The translations under genes were made by a program, and so were the position numbers. From NCBI GenBank assembly GCA_963764685.1, contig CAVXTT010000007.1:4397-68396 (forward strand): 64,000 bases of DNA. Reading direction: 5' to 3'. How positions within the stretch are numbered: the stretch's first letter is position 1; each line of letters opens with the position of its first letter. This DNA comes from CAVXTT01 sp963764685. GTDB taxonomy: Bacteria; Bacteroidota; Ignavibacteria; Ignavibacteriales; Ignavibacteriaceae. Shown piece by piece: positions 19,921 to 28,714 of this stretch. The notes below the pieces were generated by a model, which saw only the letters and a list, made by a program, of their open reading frames with translations, was not told the DNA's origin and made no database searches.

Positions 19921-20544
19921 TTAAAATCCTACACCAACACCCACGTGAATGATGGGGTCCCAGTCTTCATAGGGTGAATTGTCATCTTGAAGGACATCAA
20001 ACAAAACTTCTGCATACACTGCAGTTGTTGCACTTAGAGGTTGTACAAATCCCGCTCCCAAAAGGATAAAGGGCACCCAAACTCTCTCACTAATGAAATC
20101 ATATCTTCTTGTCGTCTCATTAAACAATGCTGTATAATGTTCAAAATTTGCATATGCGAATTCACCATGCAGATAAATCTTTGGGATTGGTCTAAAACGT
20201 CCAAATATACTTGCCCCGTAGTTATGATATGTCAGGTCCTGCTGCTCATACTGACTATCATTGATATATGAGTATTGTACTTTAGCACCTAAAGAAAACT
20301 TTGGAGAAACTTTATAGCCGACCATTGGCTCAATACTAATAAGAAAATAATCACTCCAAAAATTAAAGCCGACGGTACCGCCGTAATACCATTTGCTTGC
20401 ACCGGAAGTTTGGGTTGGAGTAGTCTCAGGGGCCGGTGTTTCTGTAACAACTGTAGTCGTGGTATCCTTAGTAGTGGTGGTATCTTCAACCTGAGCCATT
20501 ACTGTTACAACAGCAACCAGAACAAACAGATATACCTTCATCAT
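19921..20544 (-). CDS. Outer-membrane beta-barrel protein with Thr/Pro-rich N-terminus
   Basis: Signal peptide MMKVYLFVLVAVVTVMAQ, then a low-complexity linker of Thr, Pro, Glu and Asp (about residues 20-47), then a barrel of about 150 residues (GGTVGFNFWSDYFLISIEPMV, SPKFSLGAKVQYSYINDS) ending in IIHVGVGVGF. The frame is open 27 bases further upstream. AAGGAG six bases before 20544 decides for that ATG. It resembles general outer-membrane porin-like proteins. Substrate unknown. Its own terminator follows directly. Confidence 0.75.
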   Translation of the reverse strand: MMKVYLFVLVAVVTVMAQVEDTTTTKDTTTTVVTETPAPETTPTQTSGASKWYYGGTVGFNFWSDYFLISIEPMVGYKVSPKFSLGAKVQYSYINDSQYEQQDLTYHNYGASIFGRFRPIPKIYLHGEFAYANFEHYTALFNETTRRYDFISERVWVPFILLGAGFVQPLSATTAVYAEVLFDVLQDDNSPYEDWDPIIHVGVGVGF

Positions 20545-20652
20545 TTTATGCTCCTTTTTATTTGTAAACATATTTAGTTTTGCTTTAAATTAAAACAGAT
20601 GTTTAAATTATTTAAATTACTGACCATCCTTTTTAATAGGTGAGTGTGTGAT

Positions 20653-21375
20653 ATGAAACAGTTGATGATCTTAACCTGCATTTTATTAACCGCGACCTCC
20701 GTTACGGCCCAGGTATTAAGTCAGACCGGGGGAAAGATTTATATTGGTGCTGCTGCAGGTCCCAGCTTCCCCCTTGCAGATTTTGCGGACGATAATCCGG
20801 AGAGCAAAGCCTCAGGCTATGCAACTACAGGCTATAAATTAGAGATCAGCGGCGGAATACGATTAATCAATATATTTGAGATTTCCATAATGGGATTCAG
20901 AAATGTAAACCCTACTGATCCTGCAAATCTCCGTACTGCTGTAAACAGTCAGAACCCCGCAAATAATTATAATGTGCAGACAGACGATTGGGAAATGTAT
21001 GGGGCTTTTGGAGGACTTGGTATTTCCTATCCTCTTCCTAAAAAATTTATTATGGATGTAAGGATAATGGGAGGATATATAAATGTTAAATCCCCCGAGA
21101 TTTTATTAACAACGCCATTACCGGATGTATACTACAAAGTCGAAGGAAAGACAGTGTCAACGCTGGGTTATTTTACTTCGTTGACAGTGAGGTATCCCGT
21201 AATTACAAAACTATTTGCACTTGTCGGTTTTGAATACCTTGCAGCCATAGCCGATTTTAACGATGTGAAAACGATTTCGAGTATTGAAGGAGCTGTTACT
21301 GAATCTACTGCCTCATTTCAAAGAACACTTCAGGCCTGGACAATAACTGCAGGTTTGAAGTTCTTTATTCTTTAA
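20653..21375 (+). CDS. Outer-membrane beta-barrel protein, 240 aa
   Basis: Signal peptide MKQLMILTCILLTATSVTAQ. The mature part has a Gly-rich first strand (GGKIYIGAAAGPSFPLADFA), an inner AFGGLGISYPLPKKFIMDVRIM and a last strand TLQAWTITAGLKFFIL, typical of outer-membrane barrels. A GTG nine bases upstream is in frame, but TAGGTGAG is correctly placed for ATG 20653. It is convergent with the next gene, with nine bases between the stops. No known family motif. Confidence 0.72.
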   Translation: MKQLMILTCILLTATSVTAQVLSQTGGKIYIGAAAGPSFPLADFADDNPESKASGYATTGYKLEISGGIRLINIFEISIMGFRNVNPTDPANLRTAVNSQNPANNYNVQTDDWEMYGAFGGLGISYPLPKKFIMDVRIMGGYINVKSPEILLTTPLPDVYYKVEGKTVSTLGYFTSLTVRYPVITKLFALVGFEYLAAIADFNDVKTISSIEGAVTESTASFQRTLQAWTITAGLKFFIL

Positions 21376-21384
21376 GACTAATGA

Positions 21385-21957
21385 TCAATAATCTAAGAAG
21401 CGGTAAGAAAAGATCAATTGAACGGCAAGATCAGCATCCTGCAGCTTAGATATGGATTGATATTTCACTTCCCCTCCAAGAGAAATGATATCATTTAAGG
21501 GGACAAGATATGTTGCGGCGGCAGAATAACCTATGCTTACCAGCGAACTTGATATATTTTCACCGAAACCTTCAGCATTGTTTGTCAATAATAAAACACC
21601 TGTCGCTACCTTTAATTCAAATTCCGGGAACATAACAGGGAAAATTTTCATTGAAAAAACACCCATTATCGGCACCGATGTCATCGAGATTTTAGCGCTG
21701 CCTGCGTTCCCTGAATAATCCAAAGAGTATAAGGTTGAATACCCGGTTTCCAATCCAAGACTTAACAAATATTCAGGGTGCCACATTATCCTGAATGAAC
21801 CATTAAATCCCCCCTGGTTCAAATCAGGTGCATCGATATCAGTGAAATAATGTGAATATCCGGCACCTGCTTCAGCAGTTAAATAATAAGGAACATCGTT
21901 CTGGGCAAAAGCAGCAGATAAAAATAAAATAAGAATTAGAAAAATTTTATATATCAT
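21385..21957 (-). CDS. Outer-membrane beta-barrel protein, last gene of a three-gene operon
   Basis: Signal peptide MIYKIFLILILFLSAAFAQ, then about 170 residues of amphipathic strands (YYLTAEAGAGYSHYFTDI, GFNGSFRIMWHPEYLLSLGL) and the closing strand ADLAVQLIFSYRFLDY. The open frame reaches back to 21990 into the upstream gene. The ATG at 21957 gives the signal peptide at once and lies 4 bases after the upstream stop. Together with the phosphodiesterase lipoprotein and the barrel at 23209 it forms a minus-strand operon. It may form a pore for the phosphodiester substrates or products of its neighbour, which is only inference from position. Confidence 0.72.
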   Translation of the reverse strand: MIYKIFLILILFLSAAFAQNDVPYYLTAEAGAGYSHYFTDIDAPDLNQGGFNGSFRIMWHPEYLLSLGLETGYSTLYSLDYSGNAGSAKISMTSVPIMGVFSMKIFPVMFPEFELKVATGVLLLTNNAEGFGENISSSLVSIGYSAAATYLVPLNDIISLGGEVKYQSISKLQDADLAVQLIFSYRFLDY

Positions 21958-21961
21958 ACGT

Positions 21962-23212
21962 TTATCTGATATAATGATAATATGCAACAAGTGAAGGATA
22001 ATTAGTTAATATACCGTCAAAATTACCTTCACTGATATAGCTTTGAATAAACGCAGGTTCGTCAAGTGTCCATACAAATACTTTTCTTCCTTCAGCGTGC
22101 ATTTCATCAACGAGCCCAAGCTGGGTTCCCTGGGTCCACCTCGGTGCCCAAAAATCTGCATCTGTCTGTCTTACAGTATTTACATCCAATTCACATAACG
22201 AAGGAACATCTTCAAAACCAGGTAATGCAAGAAAGTTGTCAACTTTATCCTGCGTTGGGAGTCCAAGTACGATATTCAAATCCCTGTTCATCATTTCCGC
22301 CTTATTTAGAGCGGCTTCCTGTATTTGCCTGACCATAGGGATTTCATTTTCTCCCGATTTCAAATCAAGCCAGACAAACTTTAGATTAGTATTTTCGACG
22401 ACAAAGTCCAAAGCTTCCTGAAGCGTTGGAATTTTCTCCCCGTTTTTAAGTACAATTAAGTTGCTGAGTACAGGCCAGGAAAAATTTTCAACCGGACCCC
22501 AGAGAACACCTTTTTGCGTGAGTCTTAAATTAATATCAGAGTCGTGATAAAGGAATGGAACTCCGTCAGTTGAAACATGAACATCTATCTCAATTCCCAT
22601 TGCTCCAAAACTTTCAGCACGACTGATCATTTCTATGGTATTTTCAGAAACACCGAGGTATTCAGAATTCCTGCCGCCGCCACGGTGTGCAAGTACGAGA
22701 AAATCCGTATTTTTAACATAGTCACTGAATGGTCTTAAATATTTCAGAACAATAGTTCCCCCCTGCGCACTATTGCCGGTGCCGTAGGAGCCTCTGAGAG
22801 TTATATCCAAATCAGTTGTATCAGCATCTAATATTTTAGATCCCCCTTCGTCTCCTGCAATATAAAAATTAATAAGACCGGTTTCCGAGTTTACATTAAA
22901 TCTCCAGTATCCCATAAAGAACAATACCGTATCGAGACTCCCACCTTCCATAACAAAATATCCGACATCTTTAGAAGTAAAAACAGAAAGTTTACTTCCA
23001 CTCCATTTCAAAACAACCTGGTCGCCAAATTGTTCCTTGCCGTCTATGACAGAATAAACTCCTTCCATTACTGATTTGGAATCAGACGGCAAAGGAGAAG
23101 TCTGATCAAGGAAACCGCTTGGATCAACAACCGGATGATCAACCTCTACTAAATTCTCGCAGGAATTTAATCCGAAGAGGAGCAATCCAGTAAGTAAAAT
23201 TAATTTTTTCAT
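21962..23212 (-). CDS. Glycerophosphodiester phosphodiesterase family lipoprotein
   Basis: Lipoprotein signal MKKLILLTGLLLFGLNSC (lipid-bearing Cys 18). Residues about 20-170 are a beta-rich domain I do not recognise. The GDPD domain starts with LVLAHRGGG near residue 177. It contains SENTIEMISRAESFGAMGIE, then IDVHVSTDGVPFLYHDSDI, and later FVWLDLKSG and KVFVWTLDEPAFIQSYISEG with the final GILTNYP. These are the metal and catalytic segments of GDPD enzymes (HR, E-x-D, H-D). The enzyme splits glycerophosphodiesters to glycerol 3-phosphate and an alcohol, outside the inner membrane. The start overlaps the upstream stop by four bases. Confidence 0.9.
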   Translation of the reverse strand: MKKLILLTGLLLFGLNSCENLVEVDHPVVDPSGFLDQTSPLPSDSKSVMEGVYSVIDGKEQFGDQVVLKWSGSKLSVFTSKDVGYFVMEGGSLDTVLFFMGYWRFNVNSETGLINFYIAGDEGGSKILDADTTDLDITLRGSYGTGNSAQGGTIVLKYLRPFSDYVKNTDFLVLAHRGGGRNSEYLGVSENTIEMISRAESFGAMGIEIDVHVSTDGVPFLYHDSDINLRLTQKGVLWGPVENFSWPVLSNLIVLKNGEKIPTLQEALDFVVENTNLKFVWLDLKSGENEIPMVRQIQEAALNKAEMMNRDLNIVLGLPTQDKVDNFLALPGFEDVPSLCELDVNTVRQTDADFWAPRWTQGTQLGLVDEMHAEGRKVFVWTLDEPAFIQSYISEGNFDGILTNYPSLVAYYHYIR

Positions 23213-23931
23213 AAGTTAAAACTGAAAACAAATTCAGGGATGTAGAAGAACCGGTCGAAAGTTGAAAATCCTGCCCAGAGGGGGTAATAGAATTTTGTAA
23301 AATTATTTTTAAGGCCGATCACCACATAATTTTCCTTCCAGAGGGGCTGCTCAATATATATTCCGATTGAATACCCCGAAAAGGTGTCATATGTATTGTC
23401 GGTTTTAATGTCGCCGTTGCTTGTTGACTGCGCAAGTATAAATAACATTTCTGATTTCAAAGATACACTGTAATCAGGGAACGCATACCCGATGCTTAAA
23501 TTAGGGTAGAGATGCCAGCCGTCTATTTTGGTATCAAAACCGAATTGTTTTAGCTGACCGAACCAAAAGGCAATATCGCCTCCTGCTGAGCAGGTAAATT
23601 TTCCGAATTCATAATTCCATTTTCCACCGGCAGCAAAATGATATGTAATGATATTCGTTTCAAGTGATCCCTCGGCAATTATATTCGCAGGTAATCCATA
23701 CTTAATTCTATACGAAAACAGCGGAGCCCTGAACACATCGTCAGTTTCTACAACATCTTCAGGAAGCTTGGCAGAGGCTAATCCAAGGGTTTGAATAATT
23801 TCGCTGCTCTTTAATGAATGAGGATAGAAAAATGAATTTTCCCTTATATTCTTATCCTGGGAATACAAAATCGAGGAGTAAAGAATCAATAAACAAACGA
23901 AACCAGTAAAAAATTTAATAGTTTTTCTCAA
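23209..23931 (-). CDS. Outer-membrane beta-barrel protein, first gene of the GDPD operon
   Basis: Signal peptide MRKTIKFFTGFVCLLILYSSILYSQ. The 215-residue mature part shows barrel strands (RAPLFSYRIKYGLPANIIAE, NLSIGYAFPDYSVSLKSEML) and ends in FFYIPEFVFSFNL. Its stop overlaps the start of the phosphodiesterase lipoprotein by four bases, so translation is probably coupled. No family name can be given. The palindromic repeat element (24090-24209) lies 160 bases upstream of its start. Confidence 0.72.
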   Translation of the reverse strand: MRKTIKFFTGFVCLLILYSSILYSQDKNIRENSFFYPHSLKSSEIIQTLGLASAKLPEDVVETDDVFRAPLFSYRIKYGLPANIIAEGSLETNIITYHFAAGGKWNYEFGKFTCSAGGDIAFWFGQLKQFGFDTKIDGWHLYPNLSIGYAFPDYSVSLKSEMLFILAQSTSNGDIKTDNTYDTFSGYSIGIYIEQPLWKENYVVIGLKNNFTKFYYPLWAGFSTFDRFFYIPEFVFSFNL

Positions 23932-24089
23932 ATATTAGAACTTGGCTGTAAACCTACTCAAATATTTTATAAAATAAAATCTACCAGACTGGTTAACAAA
24001 ATTATCGGGCAATTTTCACCCTTAAATGATTTATCGGAATTAATGATAGAATAGACTTTAATTCAAACTTTTTATAATTAAATAATCAA

Positions 24090-24209
24090 AACCTGGTTTC
24101 TAACCCTTATACAATACTGATGTAACCCTTATCTAATCCTGATATTTGGTCAAAAATGAGGATTAGATGAGGATTAGATGAGGATTAGAGCAGGGTTAGA
24201 AACCAGGTT
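24090..24209. repeat. Phased 11-bp repeats in a 120-bp imperfect palindrome (locus B)
   Basis: Outer arms AACCTGGTTTCTAACCCT (24090-24107) and AGGGTTAGAAACCAGGTT (24192-24209) are perfect inverted repeats of 18 bases. Inside, ATCTAATCCT (24131-24140) pairs with AGGATTAGAT (24159-24168). Units related to GAGGATTAGAT recur every 11 bases on the right arm, and their complements on the left. The whole is 51-base arms around an 18-base centre. TTAAGGATATTA follows, as at locus A. It occupies the non-coding 23932-24399, in which I see nothing else apart from one arm of a 15-base inverted repeat at 24357. Confidence 0.85.
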
Positions 24210-24399
24210 AAGGATATTAGTTTTTTAAAAATTTTTATGAAAAAAGAGCTGCTTTTTGAAGATTATTATTAAAATAGGGGATAAATGTAAAGAATAGTAA
24301 GTCTGAAACTCACTCGATCTTAAAAACAGATTACCCAATTTACCAAAAATGTCAAGCTTGTAGGACAACTTGTCAGGTTATCTGCAAAGGAACTCCTGG

Positions 24400-24840
24400 C
24401 TATTCATAAACCGGGTTGCCAGGACCTGCATAACCGGCAGGTTTGAATTGATAGTTCAATAAAATATCGTCAACTATCAAATCAGCAGGCAAGGTCGCTT
24501 CTATTTTTCTGACTGCATTAATTAAATCTGTTTCTTCGAAAGGTTTTGCCACATAAACCGAATCAGCAATAATGCGGGGAAGATTAAAAAGCGGAAGATC
24601 GGAAAGGATTATCTTTTTTACCTTTCGTATGTTCAGGATCTGTAATAGTTGCTTTAATGCAGTTATTGAACCGTGCAGTTCCGCATCCATAATTACAAGT
24701 TCAGGTTCTCCGTAGTCCTTATCCTCGGCCAGGGATACTGATGTAACCAGGTAAAGTTGATCATAGAATTGACCCTGCAGAATTTTTTTGATCCTTAACG
24801 CGGTGAGCACTTCATCGGTAATAATAATACAGCTTTTCAT
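24400..24840 (-). CDS. Stand-alone response-regulator receiver protein
   Basis: 146 residues with a CheY-like fold. There is an N-terminal CIIITDEVLTALRIKKIL with the acidic DE pair, then ELVIMDAELHG with the phospho-accepting Asp near residue 52, then IILSD, and VYVAKPFEETDLINAVRKI with the conserved Lys. No DNA-binding or enzymatic output domain follows; the last 30 residues are a short tail. It could act by protein contact or as a phosphate shuttle. No kinase gene is in view. The sigma-54 activator at 27056 is the nearest regulator, and a link is only a guess. Confidence 0.75.
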   Translation of the reverse strand: MKSCIIITDEVLTALRIKKILQGQFYDQLYLVTSVSLAEDKDYGEPELVIMDAELHGSITALKQLLQILNIRKVKKIILSDLPLFNLPRIIADSVYVAKPFEETDLINAVRKIEATLPADLIVDDILLNYQFKPAGYAGPGNPVYE

Positions 24841-25167
24841 ATTTTTTCCATCTGTTTAATTAAACATCGTAACATTTTACAGGCAAGAAATTTTTCTTAC
24901 CGGATCAGATATATTTATTAATAAAACGGAAATGAAACTACCTTCTTAAGCTTAAATTAAAAATTGTATTTAAGTAAATCAATAGTAAGACCTAAAAAAA
25001 TGTTGGTACCTGTCCTAAAAACAGTGTAATTATGATGCAGGATATATAATTTGCAGTACCACTTGACAGTATCTTGCAGCTCCGAACGTTTTATAATGAA
25101 AACCTTTTTCCCCCAACTTAAACAGTTATAATTTTTAGCTTGTGGGCCAGTTTGTTAAGTTGTCCTG

Positions 25168-25181
25168 CAAGAATATTCTTG
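25168..25181. promoter_or_regulatory. Palindromic operator-like site upstream of the MscS gene
   Basis: CAAGAATATTCTTG is a perfect 14-base palindrome, 57 bases before the mscS-like start, within the 398-base non-coding region 24841-25238. AAGTTGTCCTGCAAG (25157-25171) overlaps it and is an inverted copy (14 of 15) of a sequence at 24357-24371. A weaker sigma-54-like TTGACAG-n5-TTGCA lies at 25063-25078. I see no other feature in this region. Confidence 0.35.
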
Positions 25182-25238
25182 TTATATTATTATAAATCCT
25201 TCTAAATGTAGTTATCAAAAAGATCCCCCGGAGTCAAT

Positions 25239-26921
25239 ATGGTCCATCCTCATTTTAAAAATTGCTTTACAAACATAGCCCATTCAGCCGTTCTTCTGGT
25301 CATCTTTAGTTTTTTAAGTATTGCCCCGACTTTTGCTCAAAAGGAAGGTGGAACTGAGGAAAGTTATACAAGTGCGCAGGTGAATTTGGATGGCAATGTG
25401 TTGTTCTCCGTTCGGGGGGCAGCTTCTTTCCCGGCGGATGAACGGGCAAAAATAATAGCAGAGAGAATTGAACTTGCTGCGGTGGACAAGTCACTCTCCC
25501 CGGATTCCGTTAAGGTGATTCACAATAATGATTATGATCAGGTAATGCTTGGCGAAATTCTGCTGTTGAGAGTATTTGATTCCGACGGACAGATGGAAGG
25601 TATAAGCAGAGAGTCTTTTTCTATTGCCGCAAGACTCAGAATTATCAAGGCGATCAATACTTACCGTTATGAGAGGAGTTTTAATGTTCTGCTTAAGAAT
25701 ACTATCCTTTCCGCCGCTGCAATCGCGGTCTTACTGATATCCCTGCTGCTGCTCCGTATTTTATTCCGCAGGGCAAGTGAAGCCCTGGAAAGGAGGCTGA
25801 AAAGCAGGTTTGAAAAAATTGAATCTAAGTCATTTCACCTGATCCGCTCCAACCAGATATTGGTTACCCTGGGAGGTTTTATAAGGACAGTTAAATATCT
25901 CCTTATATTTATATTATCTTTTTCAGCGGCGCAGTATATCTTAGGATTATTTCCGTGGACACGGTTTATTTCAGTATCGCTTATCGGGATATTTGTTAAA
26001 CCTTTCAGTGATTTTGGAAAAGCAATTATAAACTTTATTCCGAATCTTGCCTTCTTAATAGTGATATTCTTTATTACGAGGTACCTGCTCAAAATTGTTA
26101 AACTATTATTCCAGGGATTGGGGCAGGGCACAATTTCTATCGGCAATTTCGATGCAGAATGGGCACCGACAACTTATAAAATCGTACGGATCCTTTTAAT
26201 TGCTTTTGCTGTTATTATTGCCTACCCCTACATTCCAGGTTCAGATTCTGAAGCATTTAAAGGTGTATCATTATTTCTCGGCATTTTGTTTTCACTCGGA
26301 TCCACTTCCGTCATCGGAAATTTAATTGCCGGGTATACTATGACCTACAGGAAAACCTTTAAGATAGGTGATGTTGTCCAGATCGACAATACTGCAGGGG
26401 AAGTTGTTGATATAAAATTGTTTGTAACAAGATTACGAACCCATAAAAACGAGGAAGTAATCATTCCTAATTCGGTAATATTGAGTAATAATGTCATAAA
26501 CTATTCTACACACGCTTCAGGCAAAGGCTTAATCATTCATACCACTGTGGGTATCGGTTATGAAACCCCCTGGCGTCTCGTTGAAGGTATGTTAAAAACT
26601 GCTGCGGACCGTACTCAGGGAATCGAAAAAGACCCCCCACCTTATGTGCTCCAGAAAGCCCTTGGGGACTTTTCTGTTAATTATGAAATAAATGCCTACA
26701 CAAAAGACCCTATGAACAGGTTTAAAATCTATACAGAATTGCATCAGCATATACTTGATGTATTTAATGAAAATAGTGTACAGATCATGACACCTGCATA
26801 TGAAGGGGATCCTGATCAGCCGAAGATCGTTCCCAAAGAAGAGTGGTTTACTCCTGTTGCCGAACAACATATTAAGAAAGAACAATCGCAGCAGGAACTA
26901 TTCGATCGATTTAAGGAATAA
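25239..26921 (+). CDS. Mechanosensitive ion channel, MscS family, with periplasmic N-terminal domain
   Basis: 560 residues. A signal peptide (to about residue 34, ...TFAQ) is followed by a periplasmic domain of about 110 residues (SVRGAASFPADERAKIIAERI). Four to five membrane segments follow. The MscS pore helix and beta domain are clear: STSVIGNLIAGYTMTYRKTF, then KIGDVVQIDNTAGEVVDIKL, then RTHKNEEVIIPNSVILSNNV. Such channels open under membrane tension and release solutes on hypo-osmotic shock. The extra N-terminal domain is known from larger MscS relatives. GGAG six bases before the ATG supports the start. It stands alone, in the same direction as the regulator gene downstream. Confidence 0.9.
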   Translation: MVHPHFKNCFTNIAHSAVLLVIFSFLSIAPTFAQKEGGTEESYTSAQVNLDGNVLFSVRGAASFPADERAKIIAERIELAAVDKSLSPDSVKVIHNNDYDQVMLGEILLLRVFDSDGQMEGISRESFSIAARLRIIKAINTYRYERSFNVLLKNTILSAAAIAVLLISLLLLRILFRRASEALERRLKSRFEKIESKSFHLIRSNQILVTLGGFIRTVKYLLIFILSFSAAQYILGLFPWTRFISVSLIGIFVKPFSDFGKAIINFIPNLAFLIVIFFITRYLLKIVKLLFQGLGQGTISIGNFDAEWAPTTYKIVRILLIAFAVIIAYPYIPGSDSEAFKGVSLFLGILFSLGSTSVIGNLIAGYTMTYRKTFKIGDVVQIDNTAGEVVDIKLFVTRLRTHKNEEVIIPNSVILSNNVINYSTHASGKGLIIHTTVGIGYETPWRLVEGMLKTAADRTQGIEKDPPPYVLQKALGDFSVNYEINAYTKDPMNRFKIYTELHQHILDVFNENSVQIMTPAYEGDPDQPKIVPKEEWFTPVAEQHIKKEQSQQELFDRFKE

Positions 26922-27025
26922 AAAGGTAAATTGCTGGTTGTGAACTATTTTCTGAATAAAATATTTAATTTTAGAGAGTTTTCTACTATTTTAAGATGCA
27001 TAATTTGTGCCCCTGCACCGTAATA

Positions 27026-27076
27026 ATAGAATGATACCAAAGAATTATATATAGAATGATAACGAAAGAATTACAT
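27026..27076 (+). repeat. Tandem duplication of about 25 bp over the regulator start
   Basis: ATAGAATGATACCAAAGAAT (from 27026) is repeated with small changes as ATAGAATGATAACGAAAGAA (from 27051). The second copy contains the ATG at 27056. The ATG in the first copy runs into a stop after seven codons. A later ATG at 27083 may be the original start. Confidence 0.6.
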
Positions 27077-28486
27077 ATAGTTATGAATGAACCGCTGCTT
27101 GATGCGCTGCCGGGAATTGCGTATATGTTGGCGGAAGATGGTCGTTTGATTGCCTGGAACAGGGGGGCTGAAGAAATTTTAGGTTATTCAAAAGAAGAAT
27201 TGTCCAACATTTACGCAGGTGATCTCGCTGATGAGTCAAGCAAAGAAAACGTACAAACCGCTCTAAAAGAAGCCCTGGATACAGGACGTGCCCAGATTGA
27301 GCATATAATTATCCGGAAAGACGGAAAGAAATTACCATTGCTCGGAACTGTCAGCAAAATTTCAATTGATGGAGAAATGTACATAATCGGCTTATCGATG
27401 GATATCTCCGAACTTTACTCAGCCCGGGAAACGATCAAAGATCAGATTGCTGAGATTTCTAAACTTAATGAACTTCTGCAGGTTGAGAATCAATACTTAA
27501 AAGACCAGCTTGAATTAACTAAAGTAAGAAACCAGCTTATAGGAAATAGCGAAGCATTAAAGTATGTACTTTTCAAAATCAAACAGGTAGCAGCAACCGA
27601 TGCTACTGTATTAATAGAAGGAGAAACCGGTACCGGAAAAGAACTGGTAGCAAAGGCAATTCATAATGAAAGCAACAGAAAGAAGAAACTTTTTGTAAAA
27701 GTTAATTGTGCCTCCATTCCTGAATCATTAATTGAAAGCGAACTGTTTGGACACGAGAAAGGTGCATTTACCGGCGCATTTGAAAGGAGAATCGGAAGAT
27801 TTGAGCTGGCAGACGGAGGTACAATATTCCTTGATGAGATAGGTGAACTGCCTCTGAATGTACAGCCGAAGCTTCTGGAAGTGTTACAGCAAGGGGAGTT
27901 TGAGAGAATCGGGAGTTCCAAAACATTAAAAACAAATGTAAGAATAATTGCAGCAACAAATAAAGTCCTGGAAGATGAGATTAAAAAGGGGAGATTCCGC
28001 AGCGATCTTTTTTACAGGCTGAATGTTTTCCCAATTTCAGTTGCTCCGCTCAGGGAACGACAGGAGGACATACCGGTACTGTTGGATTATTTTATTCATT
28101 TCTTTTCCGAGAAACATAACAGACCGAATAAAACCATCACTCCTGAAATGAAAAACCGACTGATAAAGTATAATTGGCCGGGCAATATACGTGAGCTTGA
28201 AAATATGGTTGAGAGAGCTGTGATAACATCACACACCAAAAGTCTGAATATAGAACTTGCAGTCAAACCTTTAAATACTTCAAATGATGTAATCTCGACA
28301 CTTCAGGAAAATGAGATAAATCATATAAAAAAAGCACTCGAAATGACGCATTGGAAAATCAGTGGTACATCGGGAGCAGCCGCTCTATTAAATGTTAATC
28401 CTGAAACATTGCGATCAAAAATGAGAAAACTCGGGATAAAACGTGAAAACAATAACACAGAGGATGATAATGGTTCTGTTCACTAG
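27056..28486 (+). CDS. PAS-domain sigma-54-dependent transcriptional activator
   Basis: 476 residues. A PAS sensor domain (about 10-125: IAYMLAEDGRLIAWNRGAEE, then YIIGLSMDISELYSARE) is followed by a short coiled coil (130-155). The AAA+ domain shows GETGTGKELVAKAIH (Walker A), GHEKGAFTGAFERR (the loop contacting sigma-54), GGTIFLDEIGELP (Walker B) and RFRSDLFYRLNVFPI. At the end comes a Fis-type helix-turn-helix, TSGAAALLNVNPETLRSKMR. It is an enhancer-binding protein that opens sigma-54 promoters on a signal sensed by PAS; there is no receiver domain. Start 27056 or 27083 (MNEPLLD) cannot be decided, as neither has a good ribosome-binding site. It directly precedes the long Gln/Asn/Asp gene run. 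Confidence 0.92.
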   Translation: MITKELHIVMNEPLLDALPGIAYMLAEDGRLIAWNRGAEEILGYSKEELSNIYAGDLADESSKENVQTALKEALDTGRAQIEHIIIRKDGKKLPLLGTVSKISIDGEMYIIGLSMDISELYSARETIKDQIAEISKLNELLQVENQYLKDQLELTKVRNQLIGNSEALKYVLFKIKQVAATDATVLIEGETGTGKELVAKAIHNESNRKKKLFVKVNCASIPESLIESELFGHEKGAFTGAFERRIGRFELADGGTIFLDEIGELPLNVQPKLLEVLQQGEFERIGSSKTLKTNVRIIAATNKVLEDEIKKGRFRSDLFYRLNVFPISVAPLRERQEDIPVLLDYFIHFFSEKHNRPNKTITPEMKNRLIKYNWPGNIRELENMVERAVITSHTKSLNIELAVKPLNTSNDVISTLQENEINHIKKALEMTHWKISGTSGAAALLNVNPETLRSKMRKLGIKRENNNTEDDNGSVH

Positions 28487-28647
28487 TTAACCAAGCAGTC
28501 CTCCCTTAATTATATTCATCCGACTAGTTATTAAAGAACCTCCTTCGTAAAACTACTATATTTAACGGTATTCGTTACATTTAACGCCTCATAATTACAT
28601 TATAATTTATTTTGTATTAAAATCACAGATTTTAAGTAAATTGCTAT

Positions 28648-28663
28648 TGGCAAACTTCTTGTC
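28648..28663 (+). promoter_or_regulatory. Candidate sigma-54 (-24/-12) promoter
   Basis: TGGCAAACTTCTTGTC matches the sigma-54 pattern TGGCAC-n5-TTGC with the invariant GG and the correct ten-base gap to the -12 G (GT instead of GC). It lies 52 bases before the first gene of the 28.7-49.3 kb run and 160 bases after the sigma-54 activator gene. Confidence 0.45.
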
Positions 28664-28714
28664 TATCCGTCTTGCGTAAAAATTTTAACCCTTTCAACAC
28701 GGAGTATCTCAGTT

